A stretch of DNA of 45,768 nt from Acidobacteriota bacterium (GCA_021793405.1 JAJYSV010000034.1:1-45768); one strand, 5' to 3'; positions 6,952 to 16,445 are shown, numbered from the stretch's first letter. Program-made: numbers and translations. The notes: generated from the sequence alone by a model not told the origin.

Positions 6952-7719
6952 TCAGCAACGGCCACTCGCTGCACAATATCGATTCGCCGCAGGGAGATAC
7001 TGGGTCCAATCCGCCGCTATCCCGCGCTGTGCGTCCCCGAGCGGAATGCGGCCAGCCTTCACCATGTCCGCCAGATAGTTCTCCACGTGATCCTTCATCT
7101 TGAAGTAGCGCTGGTCGAGAGCTGCCCGGTTCGGGCCACACTCTGGCCAGATGTTGCCCATTCCATCGGCGCCACCGAGTTCCAGAGGCACCAGATGGTC
7201 CAATTCACAAACTTGGTTATCGCCTGAGTTGGCCCGAGGCTTCCGTATGTTGTACCAGCGATACGCGACATGCTTCTCGGCTTCACTGGTCTGACAGTTG
7301 CGAACGCAACCCGTTCGCCAGTCGGGATCGCGCAAAGTCTCCGCTGTCACCGATGGATCAACGCCGCCCGGTGTGCAGCCCGGATCTGGCATCGGATAAC
7401 TGTTTCTCACGCGGAACGTACAGGTACGATCGACCGGTTCCTGCCATGGTAGGAAGTACTTCGAGCTGCACGTTACGCCGAGTGCGTCACAGGACTCGCT
7501 TGGCATACGAATCCCTTCCGATTCGCGGCCATTCTCACGTCGATGTGGGCGCTCAGTGGAACGATATCGGTGCGATCCTCCCCGGGTAGGGGCGACCGCG
7601 ATCGGTCGGTTCGACCGATTCGGTTGCCTTTGAATAATGACAAATATCACCAGGAGCAGCGTGACGACAACTCCAAAGGCGGAAACACCAGACCTGCGAC
7701 GGCGGCTCATTCCCTCCAC
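6952..7719 (-). CDS. Membrane-anchored or secreted HNH endonuclease-like protein
   Basis: This 255-residue protein has a basic N-terminus followed by a single hydrophobic helix (about residues 15-29), so it should be exported or anchored with the rest outside the cytoplasm. After a Cys-rich middle (a pair near 77/83 and more around 98-147) comes an HNH-like core: CELDHLVPLELGG (about 169-181), NIWPE, then KDHVENYLADMV and IAADWTQYL. This core is seen in small HNH nucleases. The several Cys could form disulfides, fitting an extracytoplasmic nuclease. The start may be GTG 7719 or ATG 7710; GGAGG lies too close to the latter to decide. No immunity gene is obvious beside it. Confidence 0.7.
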   Translation of the reverse strand: MEGMSRRRRSGVSAFGVVVTLLLVIFVIIQRQPNRSNRPIAVAPTRGGSHRYRSTERPHRRENGRESEGIRMPSESCDALGVTCSSKYFLPWQEPVDRTCTFRVRNSYPMPDPGCTPGGVDPSVTAETLRDPDWRTGCVRNCQTSEAEKHVAYRWYNIRKPRANSGDNQVCELDHLVPLELGGADGMGNIWPECGPNRAALDQRYFKMKDHVENYLADMVKAGRIPLGDAQRGIAADWTQYLPAANRYCAASGRC

Positions 7720-7895
7720 GCTAACACGGCGTCCTGCGGATGCATTGCGGCAAAGCGGTGTCGGTCAATGCGAGTCTTCGATTGGTGTAGGTCGCATGCA
7801 GGCATCCAACTTTGGACGGCTGCATGCGCTAAGAAGCACAGCACGAAGAAAACTCCCAGCCTACGGTCAGGCTCAGGCGGGAGCGGTTCTACTTT

Positions 7896-9245
7896 CTACT
7901 TATGGTGGTCTCCACCACCCTGATGGCCTCCGCCATGGGATGCATTGTGGCCGCCGGACGCCCCATTATGGGGAGATTGGTTCGCCCTGGATTGGGCTCC
8001 GCCGCGATTCTGCTGCACGCCCCGATTGTAGGCTCCGCCACGGTTTTGTTGCGCTCCACGATTGTAGTTGCCTCCGCCACGGTTCATTTGCGCTCCACGA
8101 TTTTGCTGAGCTCCGCGGTTGAATGGGGCGCTACGGTTCTGTTGCGCTCCACGATTGAACGAACCGCCCCGATTGTAACCACCCCGACCCGGGTTGTAGG
8201 CGCCGCGGCCGCCCGCGAAACCGCGTGGGCCACCGGGTCGATTGAAACCGCGATTGTAGACGGTGCGGCTATGGGTGTAGTAGCGCCCGCCGTGATACCA
8301 CACACCGCGGTCACGCCAGTTGAAGCCCCAATTGTGCCAGCCCCAGCCCCAGTGCGACCACATGCCGATTCCAATGCCGATGCCAAAGCCGATTCCAAGT
8401 CCCGTGCCGAAATAGACTCCCGCAGGCGGCCCGTAATAATAGCCGGGATAAATACCAATCGGTGCTCCGTACACGCCCCAAGGGTTATAGACGGGTACGT
8501 AAACGACCTCGGGATTGGCGGGCGCGATCACAATATTTCCCCCGTCGTCGGAGACGACTTGCTGCGGCGTGTTTTGTAAGGTGCCCGCGGCCTGGGCGCG
8601 GGAACGCATGGTTTGCACTGCGGACATCACATCGTCCGGCTGGTTGTAGTAGGCGTTGCCGAGATCCGTCGTCCACTGAATATTCCGATCCATCTGCGCA
8701 AGCACCGATGGGAAAGCGATCAGGGCCTTGATGCTGGGGTCCCAGTTTTGTTCGTTGGCGCCGGCCGCCAGTTGTTCCGCTGGAGCATTTCCCTGCGATT
8801 GCACCCAGCGATCGGCCTCCACCACCTCAGTGGGATACGTGGAAGCTGCCAGAATCTGTGCCACCAGCGCATCTGGGTACAGCGCGATGGGAGCAACCAA
8901 TTGCCCCAGCTCCTCCGGGCCAAGTGGCTGACCTTGCGGAGCGCCCTGGTCAGGGGGCGGTCCACCTTGATCCTGTGGTCCACCTTGATCCTGAGCGCCG
9001 CCTTGATCAGGAGGAGGCGGCGGTGGAGGTCCGTTGTACTGCTGCTGTTGAGGAGGGGCCGATTGGGCAAACAACCACGCACCCTGTCCCATAGGAGCGA
9101 TTAGAACAATGAGAGCCAGTGCGAATATTTGCCGGGTAACCTGCGCCGCAATTCCGATGCTGTTCCATCGCGATCGGGTTGGCGGGAGAGTGCCGGTGAC
9201 GCCTTGTAGAAACGAGGCCATCGGAAATGCGGATTGCTTTGTCAT
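7896..9245 (-). CDS. DUF3300 domain secreted protein with Asn/Arg/Gly-rich tail
   Basis: This 449-residue protein has a hydrophobic export segment near residues 38-60. A Pro/Gln/Gly-rich linker (PPPPPPP, DQGG repeats, about 65-105) precedes the DUF3300 domain, recognisable by LVAPIALYPDALVAQILAAS and PANPEVVYVPVYNPWGVYG (about 105-290). A Gly/Trp/Tyr-rich segment follows, then a low-complexity tail with repeated NRGAQQNR units and a His-rich end. DUF3300 has no established function; the protein is probably cell-envelope or extracellular. The ATG at 9245 is supported by a weak purine-rich ribosome site. Confidence 0.85.
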   Translation of the reverse strand: MTKQSAFPMASFLQGVTGTLPPTRSRWNSIGIAAQVTRQIFALALIVLIAPMGQGAWLFAQSAPPQQQQYNGPPPPPPPDQGGAQDQGGPQDQGGPPPDQGAPQGQPLGPEELGQLVAPIALYPDALVAQILAASTYPTEVVEADRWVQSQGNAPAEQLAAGANEQNWDPSIKALIAFPSVLAQMDRNIQWTTDLGNAYYNQPDDVMSAVQTMRSRAQAAGTLQNTPQQVVSDDGGNIVIAPANPEVVYVPVYNPWGVYGAPIGIYPGYYYGPPAGVYFGTGLGIGFGIGIGIGMWSHWGWGWHNWGFNWRDRGVWYHGGRYYTHSRTVYNRGFNRPGGPRGFAGGRGAYNPGRGGYNRGGSFNRGAQQNRSAPFNRGAQQNRGAQMNRGGGNYNRGAQQNRGGAYNRGVQQNRGGAQSRANQSPHNGASGGHNASHGGGHQGGGDHHK

Positions 9246-9573
9246 GGAGTTCTTCCCTTTCTAACTGAAGGACAAACCGAGATGCATTTCAGACGCCACG
9301 CATATCTCACAACTTCTGTCGAACCACATACTATATAGGCCGTTGCATGCATCCCTCGCACGAGCATGCGCAGGAGAATGCTTCTGCTAAGCATGGTAAC
9401 CCCTGTAGGAACCCGATAGTTGCTCTGAGAAATAGCGTCATTTCCCGCGTCGGACTGAACGGACTGCAGTAGGCATGGGTTCGAGCAATCTCGCGCAGTC
9501 TGGTTTTCACGCCTTCTCTACGTACATATTTTCAGAGCGGCACGCACAGTCCAACTCGCGATACCCTTGTTGC
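9246..9573. other. Intergenic gap between divergent genes
   Basis: About 330 bases between the divergent DUF3300 and DUF3467 genes. It should hold promoters for both. An AT-rich CATACTATATAGG segment near 9329 is the best -10-like element, without a clear -35. No RNA gene or conserved structure was recognised. Confidence 0.35.
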
Positions 9574-9894
9574 ATGAGTCAGCCAATGCATTCTTCTCCT
9601 AACATCGAAATTGTCCAATCGCCGGATTACCGGGATGGCTACGCCAACAGTGTGCAGGTGCGGGCCAGCGTGTGGGACTTTATGCTGGTCTTCGGTGCGG
9701 CGCGGCAGGATTCCGCTAATGAAGTGGTCCTGCGAAATTTCCAAGGGGTTTATCTGAGCCCGCAGCAGGCGAAAGCCTTATGGAACCTGCTGGGTCAGAA
9801 CCTGGCGCAATATGAGCAGGCATTTGGCGCGATCACCCTCGAACCAGCCCAGGCGTTTCCAAATTCGGGAATGGGCAACGGCCCAATCCATTAG
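9574..9894 (+). CDS. DUF3467 family protein
   Basis: This 106-residue cytoplasmic protein shows the DUF3467 pattern: YANSVQVRASVWDFMLVFG (about residues 23-41), then VVLRNFQGVYLSPQQAKALW and a C-terminal helix. The family's biochemical role is unknown. I start it at ATG 9574 because the upstream frame extension has no coding character; no strong Shine-Dalgarno is visible. It lies 75 bases upstream of a glycosyltransferase in the same direction. Confidence 0.75.
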   Translation: MSQPMHSSPNIEIVQSPDYRDGYANSVQVRASVWDFMLVFGAARQDSANEVVLRNFQGVYLSPQQAKALWNLLGQNLAQYEQAFGAITLEPAQAFPNSGMGNGPIH

Positions 9895-9969
9895 TGCCGA
9901 CGCTACACTGAATCGGGGCCGCCGTTCTCGGCCGCTGCATGCCCGCCCGGTGGCGGACCTTGTCGTTCA

Positions 9970-11700
9970 ATGAGGAGGGACGATTTGCAAGCCTCGAATC
10001 GGCGTTTGAATCCTGCGTCCGCTCCAGGGCCGCACTCGTTGCTGAATCAGTTCCTGTTTCGCCGGCACCGCGATGAGCCTGCCCCGGCGTGGATGGTCTT
10101 TCCCGTCCTGTATGCTTTCGTTTTTTTGACACATCTGCCATTGCTGCGGCTGCCATATTTTTGGGATGAAGCTGGCTACTATATTCCGGCTGCGTATGAC
10201 TTTTTTCGCACCGGCTCCCTCATTCCATATTCCACGTTGTCCAATGCACATCCGCCTCTGCCGGCAATGTATCTGGCGTTCTGGTGGAAGCTCTCCGGTT
10301 TTACTCCTGTAGTCACGCGGCTGGCGATCTGCCTGGTAGCTGCGTTTGCGTTGACTGCGGTTTTTGTGCTGGTGCGCCGACTGACGAATACCCCCGTGGC
10401 CGTCGCTACGACGCTGCTCACGGCGCTCTATCCAGTCTGGTTCACTCAAAGCACACTGGCGCAGGCGGACATTTATGCGGCCGCTGGAACCATGTGGGCC
10501 CTGGCCTACGGATTGCATGAATTGCCTTCCGCGCGCAATGGCTGGATTGCTGCGCTGTGGTTTTCACTGGCAGCCCTGTCGAAAGAAACCGCCATCTTGA
10601 TGCCGCTGACGCTGGCTGGATGGCATGTATGGGAGATGCGCCGCAAGCCTCAGGTAGCTCGTGGACACGGACGCGCGGCGATGCAGTTTGCCTTGCCTGT
10701 GTTGCCGTTGTGCGCCTGGTATGCCTACCATTTGCATCGGACCGGCTATATCTTCGGCAACCCGCGGTTTGTGCGCTACAACGCGCTCGGCACATTGCAT
10801 CTGTTTCGATTCATGCTGGCACTGGCGCAAAGACTCATGCAAGTCACCATCTATATGAATTTGTTCGTGCCTATCTTATGTATGGTGGCTGCGATGTTTT
10901 TGCCGGCGCTGCGGCGCGCGGATGGAACCAGGCGTCCGCGCGTCTCCTGGAATTTGCAGGCCCAGATCGGGCTGCTCCTGCTGGCGAACGTGCTGTTTTT
11001 TTCTGTTATGGGTGGGGCAGTACTGGCTCGCTATCTGTTGCCGCTCTATCCTCTGATTTTGCTGCTTTGTGTCTCCACCTGGCGTCGGCGCGTCGAGCAG
11101 TGGCCATGGATCGTCGCGCTCAGCGCAGTCGCTTTTTTGGCGGGGCTGTTCGTCAATCCTCCGTACCGTTTTACCCCGGAGGACAACCTGACCTATCGCA
11201 GCCTGATTGTGATGCAGCAACAGGCAATCGCACAGGTGCTGCACCGCGCCCCCGGAGGGACGGTGCTGACCGCATGGCCGGCCACAGATGAGCTGACCAA
11301 GCCGGAACTTGGGTATGTGCGGAAGCCCGTCCATGTGGTGAGGATCGATGATTTTTCTCTAACGCAGATCGGAGCGGCGGCACAGTTGCGCAACTATGAT
11401 GCGGCGTTGGTATTTTCGACGAAGTATCAGCTGACGAACGCACTCACCTGGTCTCATTTCGGCGACGGCGAATGGAACAAGGAATATTTTGACTATCATT
11501 ACGATTTGCCGCCAGCTTTGATTGCCAAATTGCTGCACGGCGACTTGGTCTGGCAGGTCCATAGCCAGGGATTGTGGACAGCGGTACTGCTATTCGATCG
11601 CTCGCAAATGGCCATTCTTTCGAATCGAACCGTTCCGCTTCATGCGTATGCAGCAACGACTCGTCGGATAGTGCCGTTTCAGCCAAGACTTTCCCGCTGA
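9970..11700 (+). CDS. GT39/ArnT-like membrane glycosyltransferase
   Basis: This 576-residue polytopic protein has about ten hydrophobic helices. The family signature is near the N-terminus: PYFWDEAGYY, with the acidic residue expected to act in catalysis, followed by a NAHPPL loop and a conserved SKE motif (LSKETAILMPLTLAGW, about 204-219). Such enzymes transfer sugars from polyprenyl-phosphate donors on the outer face of the inner membrane, to lipid A, proteins or glycans; the acceptor here is unknown. The C-terminal 150 residues are periplasmic. The next gene starts 5 bases after its stop, suggesting an operon. Confidence 0.85.
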   Translation: MRRDDLQASNRRLNPASAPGPHSLLNQFLFRRHRDEPAPAWMVFPVLYAFVFLTHLPLLRLPYFWDEAGYYIPAAYDFFRTGSLIPYSTLSNAHPPLPAMYLAFWWKLSGFTPVVTRLAICLVAAFALTAVFVLVRRLTNTPVAVATTLLTALYPVWFTQSTLAQADIYAAAGTMWALAYGLHELPSARNGWIAALWFSLAALSKETAILMPLTLAGWHVWEMRRKPQVARGHGRAAMQFALPVLPLCAWYAYHLHRTGYIFGNPRFVRYNALGTLHLFRFMLALAQRLMQVTIYMNLFVPILCMVAAMFLPALRRADGTRRPRVSWNLQAQIGLLLLANVLFFSVMGGAVLARYLLPLYPLILLLCVSTWRRRVEQWPWIVALSAVAFLAGLFVNPPYRFTPEDNLTYRSLIVMQQQAIAQVLHRAPGGTVLTAWPATDELTKPELGYVRKPVHVVRIDDFSLTQIGAAAQLRNYDAALVFSTKYQLTNALTWSHFGDGEWNKEYFDYHYDLPPALIAKLLHGDLVWQVHSQGLWTAVLLFDRSQMAILSNRTVPLHAYAATTRRIVPFQPRLSR

Positions 11701-11705
11701 ATCTC

Positions 11706-13538
11706 ATGCCGAACTCTATAATCACGAGTGTCGTGACCGAAACCAGAGGCAGAATCGTTTTTCGCGTTTTGGAGGCCCGCTTGTGCCGGAGGTTCCTTCT
11801 TTCCGCGCTTGCCGTGCTGGTGGTTTTCCCCTCCTTCGCGCAAACGCAGTCGACAGCGGATTCTGGCTGGGATGGACACCTGGTCTGGGTGCTGCCGTTT
11901 GAAAACAATTCCAGTCAGGCTGGGTTGGACTGGCTTGGCGCATCGTTTCCTGACATTCTGGACCAGCGTTTGACTTCCGCCGGTTTCCTGACCATTCGCC
12001 GTGAAGACCGGCGCTATGCGATGCAGCATCTGGGCCTGCCTGCGGATTTTCATCCGACGCAGGCGACCGCCTATCGCATTGCTCAAACTCTGGACGCCGA
12101 TTACGTCGTCTTCGGTAACTACACCGTTGCCAAGGGGCGTATTACTGCGACCGCACGGGTGTTGGAGATGCACGGCCCGAGCATGGCTCCCCCGCTGGAA
12201 GAGCAGGGCAACCTCGACCAGCTGATCAATCTTGAGGATGAGCTGGCCTGGAAGATTGCCCTGCAAGTCAACCCCAGGCTGAACCTAGACGAACAGACAT
12301 TTCTCGCCGCCAGCCGGGATCTGCGCCTGGATGCATTCGAGAACTATATTCGTGGATCGGTTGAACCAGGTGTAGAGGAGCGGATCGGACATCTGAACAA
12401 GGCGGTGCAGATCAGCCCGGGCTACGTCCAGGCATGGTTTGCACTCGGCCACGCGTACTTTGAGAACCAGCAATACGATCAGGCCGAAGCGGCGTTCGCC
12501 AAAGTTCCCAAAGGAGGGCGGCTGTCGCTCGAAGCGATGTTCTACGCCGGGCTCAGTTCGCTCTATATCGGGAACTATGTCAACGCCCAGGCGGATTTCT
12601 CTGCCATCGCTTCCGTTCTGCCCATGCCGGAGGTCTTGAATAACGAGGGAATTGCAGTCAATCGGCGAGGCCAGAATGGTACGGCATTTTTCCAACGTAT
12701 TGTCGAGATGGATCCGCAAAGCCCGGACTACTGGTTCAATCTCGCCGTCTCCGAGCGCCGGCAGAAAAACTATCCGGCTGCGCTGAATGCCGTGGCGCAG
12801 TGCCTCGCGCTGCACCCGCAAGATGAGGAAGCGCAGAATCTGCGCAAGAACCTGACGATCCTGAAGGACGACCCTTCTTCCTTGGCGCCGTCTCAAGCTA
12901 CAGCGGCGGAGAAGAATGGGCCGGCGAAAGAAACCATTTCTGGAAGTGACGATTCCAACCAGACCGATTCGACCCGTGCGGCTTCCAGTCCAGAAGCTTC
13001 AGGAGCCGCGCCGGACGATATCGCCACGTCTGCGCAGGCGAGTTCCGATGCGGCCAGCGCGGATTACGAACCGCTGGAGCGCATTGCGCGCGCCTATGAT
13101 GAAAGCTCTTTGCGGCAGGGTGCTTTTGCCATTGAACAGATGAATGCGCTGAAACTGCGTTCGCTGCCGGCTGCGGAACGCGCCCAGAGACTGTGCCAGC
13201 AGGGCAGGGAATATGTGAACGACGGCCTGCTGCTCGAGGCCGAACGCCAGTTTCAGCTTGCCGTGGCCGCGGACCCGAACAGCGCTGCGGCCTATGCTGG
13301 CCTTTCTGAAGTTCACGAGTATGCAGGCAGCGTGAAAATCGCCCAGCAGGAGGCCAACAAGTCGCTTCAGACTCAACCGAATGCCGCGGCCTATCTGGTG
13401 CTGGCGCGGATTGCACTCAGTCAGCATTCCTTGCTAGACGCGCGGAAGAATGTTGATGACGCTCTGCAACTCGAGCCGAGCAACAGCGCGGCCAAGGGTA
13501 TTTTGCAGGCGATTCAGGCGCAACAGGGTCAACCATGA
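11706..13538 (+). CDS. Exported TPR protein with TolB/FlgO-like N-terminal domain
   Basis: About 610 residues from ATG 11706. A signal peptide (RRFLLSALAVLVVFPSFAQT, about 27-46) precedes an alpha/beta domain: VWVLPFENNSSQAGLDWLG, DILDQRL and DADYVVFGNYTV. This is the pattern of the FlgO/CsgG-like or TolB-N-like fold. TPR repeats follow (about 210-400) with motifs such as AWFALGHAYFENQQYDQAEAA. A Ser/Ala-rich disordered linker (about 400-460) leads to a second TPR block to the C-terminus. It is probably a periplasmic or outer-membrane-associated scaffold. It begins 5 bases after the glycosyltransferase and overlaps the NfeD gene start by 4 bases (ATGA). Confidence 0.8.
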   Translation: MPNSIITSVVTETRGRIVFRVLEARLCRRFLLSALAVLVVFPSFAQTQSTADSGWDGHLVWVLPFENNSSQAGLDWLGASFPDILDQRLTSAGFLTIRREDRRYAMQHLGLPADFHPTQATAYRIAQTLDADYVVFGNYTVAKGRITATARVLEMHGPSMAPPLEEQGNLDQLINLEDELAWKIALQVNPRLNLDEQTFLAASRDLRLDAFENYIRGSVEPGVEERIGHLNKAVQISPGYVQAWFALGHAYFENQQYDQAEAAFAKVPKGGRLSLEAMFYAGLSSLYIGNYVNAQADFSAIASVLPMPEVLNNEGIAVNRRGQNGTAFFQRIVEMDPQSPDYWFNLAVSERRQKNYPAALNAVAQCLALHPQDEEAQNLRKNLTILKDDPSSLAPSQATAAEKNGPAKETISGSDDSNQTDSTRAASSPEASGAAPDDIATSAQASSDAASADYEPLERIARAYDESSLRQGAFAIEQMNALKLRSLPAAERAQRLCQQGREYVNDGLLLEAERQFQLAVAADPNSAAAYAGLSEVHEYAGSVKIAQQEANKSLQTQPNAAAYLVLARIALSQHSLLDARKNVDDALQLEPSNSAAKGILQAIQAQQGQP

Positions 13539-14908
13539 TGCGTGGCGGCGGAGGGAACATGCAAGCGGGGCGAAAGCATCCATCCCGACGCATTTGTATG
13601 ACAAGCTGTGCGCTTGTGATATGCCTCGGGCTGACGATTCTAGCGTGTTGGACTACTCAGTCACGAGCAGCAACGGCGCCGACCCGCCCGGTTGTGATCG
13701 AGCTGCCGCTCCACGATACCATTCAACCCATCAGTGCGGCGTATTTGCGGCGTGGGCTGCGACACGCGTCAGACGTCCACGCGCAGGCAGTCGTGGTCGA
13801 GATGGGCACGCCCGGCGGACTGCTCACCTCCACCCGCGCCATGGTCACCGCCATCGAGCAATCGGCAGTCCCTGTCATTGTGTATGTGGCACCCTCCGGC
13901 AGCCGTGCCGGGTCAGCCGGATTTTTCATTCTGGAATCCGCCGATGTCGCAGCCATGGCTCCGGGAACGGAAGCGGGCGCTTCGCACCCCATCCTGGAAG
14001 GCCAAACCATGGATGCGGTTCTGAAGCAGAAAATTGAAAACGATGCGGCTGCTTTTCTTCGTTCCTACGTCTCACGCAGAGGCCGCAATGTGCAGGCTGC
14101 CGAGGAAGCGGTGCGAAATTCCAAATCCTATACCGATCAGGAAGCACTCAACATGCATTTGATCGACGTGATTTCGCCGAACGTGGCTACACTGCTCGAT
14201 CACCTGAACGGTACGACCATCACACGCTTCAGCGGCGCAAAGCAGGTGCTCGACACGCGCGATGCCGATGTGGAGACCATGCCGCCGAGTACGCGAGAGC
14301 GTATCCTGAGTGCATTGACGGACCCTAACCTCGCTGTGATTTTGCTCATCCTGGGGGGGCTGCTGATCTACCTGGAGTTCAACGCGCCGGGCACCATCGT
14401 CCCAGGCGCGCTGGGAACTCTGCTGGTGCTGATCTCACTATTCGCTTTGAATCTATTGCCGCTGGAATATACAGCGGTTGGATTTCTAGTCGGCGCGCTT
14501 GTCCTGTTTGTGTTGGATATAAAATTTGCAACCCACGGCATCCTTGGACTGGCTGCCATCGGCTGCCTGGTTTTCGGGTTGCTCACGCTGGTCAATGGGC
14601 CGATTCCAGAGATGCGGGTGCACCTGGGGACAGCCCTGGGTGCGGGCATTGGCTTTGGCATGATTACTATCTTTCTCACCACCATTGCTGTTCGTGCCCG
14701 TCGCGCCAAAGTGCAGACCGGCGGTGAAGCTCTTCTGGGAGCTCTGGCGGTGGCGCAAACAGCACTGGATCCGAACGGACAGGTGTTGGTACGCGGAGAA
14801 CTCTGGCAGGCGCATTCCCACGATGCGGTCGCCGCCGGAGAAACAGTCCGCATCCGTGACCGCACGGGACTTCTACTGGAAGTCGAACGTGACGTGCGGG
14901 ATTCCTAA
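13535..14908 (+). CDS. NfeD-family membrane serine protease (ClpP-class)
   Basis: This 457-residue protein has a signal or anchor helix at 22-40. A ClpP/crotonase-like protease domain (50-250) has the probable nucleophile S127 in GSRAGSAG and a Lys general base at K164 or K166 in AVLKQKIEND. Four to five membrane helices (about 265-395) and a C-terminal NfeD OB-fold (about 405-457, ending VRIRDRTGLLLEVE) follow. Long NfeD proteins cleave stomatin-like proteins near their C-terminus in archaeal homologues. A slipin lies 80 bases downstream, the classic gene pair, so that slipin is the likely partner or substrate. Confidence 0.9.
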   Translation: MMRGGGGNMQAGRKHPSRRICMTSCALVICLGLTILACWTTQSRAATAPTRPVVIELPLHDTIQPISAAYLRRGLRHASDVHAQAVVVEMGTPGGLLTSTRAMVTAIEQSAVPVIVYVAPSGSRAGSAGFFILESADVAAMAPGTEAGASHPILEGQTMDAVLKQKIENDAAAFLRSYVSRRGRNVQAAEEAVRNSKSYTDQEALNMHLIDVISPNVATLLDHLNGTTITRFSGAKQVLDTRDADVETMPPSTRERILSALTDPNLAVILLILGGLLIYLEFNAPGTIVPGALGTLLVLISLFALNLLPLEYTAVGFLVGALVLFVLDIKFATHGILGLAAIGCLVFGLLTLVNGPIPEMRVHLGTALGAGIGFGMITIFLTTIAVRARRAKVQTGGEALLGALAVAQTALDPNGQVLVRGELWQAHSHDAVAAGETVRIRDRTGLLLEVERDVRDS

Positions 14909-14921
14909 ATGCGGTTTCGCG

Positions 14922-14950
14922 TTAGCTTGCCTCGCGGTCCGTGCTATACA
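14922..14950 (+). promoter_or_regulatory. Possible internal promoter for the slipin gene
   Basis: TTAGCT (14922-14927) and TATACA (14945-14950) are separated by 17 bases, upstream of the slipin start in the only sizeable gap of this gene run. The -35 match is poor, so this is tentative. Confidence 0.3.
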
Positions 14951-14988
14951 ACCTAAGGCGAGTGTTCCATACGTCTGGAGAGTTGAAC

Positions 14989-15771
14989 ATGCCATCCACA
15001 GCAGTCCTGGTCGTCATCATCATCGTGGCCTTCTATCTATTCAGTTCCATCAAAATTTTGAAGGAGTATGAGCGCGGTGTGATTTTTCGTTTGGGCCGTC
15101 TGCTCAGTTCTCCGAAGGGGCCAGGGATTGTTCTCGTCTTCCGGCCATTCGATCAGATCGTGCGCATTTCCTTGCGGCAGGAGGCAATGGAGGTCCCGGC
15201 GCAGGACATCATCACCCGCGATAACGTCACGCTAAAAGTGAATGCCGTGATCACGCTTCGCGTGATTGATGCCGCGAAGGCCGTGGTGGAGGTGTCGAAC
15301 TACGTGTATCAGACTTCGCAGTTTGCGCAAACAACGCTGCGATCGGTATTGGGCGAGGTTGAACTGGATGAGTTGCTGGCCCATCGCGAGAAATTGAATT
15401 TGAAGATCCAGACCATCATCGACCAGCACACGTCACCTTACGGATTGAAAGTCGTCAGCGTCGAAGTGAAGCAGGTGGACTTGCCGGAATCCATGTTGCG
15501 CGCCATGGCCCGCCAGGCCGAAGCGGAACGCGAAAAGCGCGCAAAGATCATCAACGCGGAAGGCGAGTTCAACGCCGCGCAGCGCCTGGTGGAAGCGGCG
15601 ACGCTGCTGGCGCAGCAGCCGATTACCATGCAGTTGCGCTACCTGCAAACCTTGAGCGAGATTGGCGCGGAGAAAAATACCACCATCGTATTCCCGCTGC
15701 CATTGGAACTGGTCTCGCTCCTGAAGCAAGTTGGCCAAACCATCCAATCGAAATCTGGCGGAGATGTATAA
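14989..15771 (+). CDS. Slipin (SPFH/band 7, stomatin-like protein)
   Basis: About 260 residues from ATG 14989, with GGAG 8 bases upstream. One N-terminal membrane helix (residues 4-20) is followed by the SPFH domain: [32 protein letters not shown] and [13 protein letters not shown] Glu/Ala/Arg-rich coiled coil ([20 protein letters not shown], about 182-201) precedes the C-terminal hydrophobic segment. Such proteins oligomerise at the inner membrane into microdomains. It is paired with the NfeD protease upstream, and the SPOR gene follows after 2 bases. Confidence 0.93.
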   Translation: MPSTAVLVVIIIVAFYLFSSIKILKEYERGVIFRLGRLLSSPKGPGIVLVFRPFDQIVRISLRQEAMEVPAQDIITRDNVTLKVNAVITLRVIDAAKAVVEVSNYVYQTSQFAQTTLRSVLGEVELDELLAHREKLNLKIQTIIDQHTSPYGLKVVSVEVKQVDLPESMLRAMARQAEAEREKRAKIINAEGEFNAAQRLVEAATLLAQQPITMQLRYLQTLSEIGAEKNTTIVFPLPLELVSLLKQVGQTIQSKSGGDV

Positions 15772-15773
15772 CG

Positions 15774-16445
15774 ATGACAGCCTTGTGCGATCAAGATCTC
15801 GACGTTCACGATTCAGTGGAAGTGCACTGGAGTACCAGCACGATCCTGGCCATTTTCTTTGCCGCCTCACTGATCTCCGCCGTGTTTTTTGGCTTGGGAT
15901 ATTCATTCGGCGGAGTAGGTGCCTCGAAGCATCCCGTTGCCATCGCCTCGGCGGAAACAACCGGCAACTCGACAGGATCGGCCGCGATGCAAATGCCGTC
16001 GAACCGCCCTGCTGCGTTCAGCGAGTCTGCCGTGGGCGCGGGTGGCGCTGGGAATGTTGGCACACAACCTAGACAGCGCACTCCATCGACTGTATCCGCA
16101 CAAGCCCATTCCGCAGCCGCTGCACGAACGACCCACCCGGCTGGTATGGTCGCTCGTCAACATTCGACACCCGCCCCTTCTGTCGCGCACGCAAAAACAA
16201 TAGCGAGCGGAGCGAGTGGGCCGCGCGTCATGGTGCAGGTGGGTGCGATCGGCAATCGCAAAGACGCGGAAAGGCTGGTGGCTGAACTGCGAAAGAAGGG
16301 CTTCCACGCCGGAATCTATTCGGAGAAACACGACAAGTTCCTACACGTGCAGATCGGCCCCTATAAAGATGTTCAGCAAGCGCAGTCCAAGCGCCATCAG
16401 GTAATGGCGAGCGGTTTCCACGCCATTCTGAAGAGTACATCCTAG
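15774..16445 (+). CDS. SPOR-domain inner-membrane protein
   Basis: This 223-residue protein has a short cytoplasmic N-terminus, one membrane helix (about 24-47), a long Ser/Ala/Pro-rich linker (50-145) and a C-terminal SPOR domain (about 148-220): VMVQVGAIGNRKDAERLVAE, LRKKGFHAGIY and VQIGPYKDVQQAQ. SPOR domains bind peptidoglycan strands lacking stem peptides, usually at the division site. The architecture matches FtsN- or DedD-like proteins, though length and context do not allow a firm name. It starts 2 bases after the slipin stop, so it is almost certainly cotranscribed. Confidence 0.88.
   Translation: MTALCDQDLDVHDSVEVHWSTSTILAIFFAASLISAVFFGLGYSFGGVGASKHPVAIASAETTGNSTGSAAMQMPSNRPAAFSESAVGAGGAGNVGTQPRQRTPSTVSAQAHSAAAARTTHPAGMVARQHSTPAPSVAHAKTIASGASGPRVMVQVGAIGNRKDAERLVAELRKKGFHAGIYSEKHDKFLHVQIGPYKDVQQAQSKRHQVMASGFHAILKSTS

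Noticed and set aside
7637-8579. Plus-strand open frames across the DUF3300 gene
   Set aside because: They arise from the low-complexity repeats of the real gene read backwards.
9349-9373. GCATGC repeated on both sides of a short loop
   Set aside because: GCATGC is its own reverse complement, so the apparent 6-bp stem is weak evidence, and no terminator or gene context supports it.
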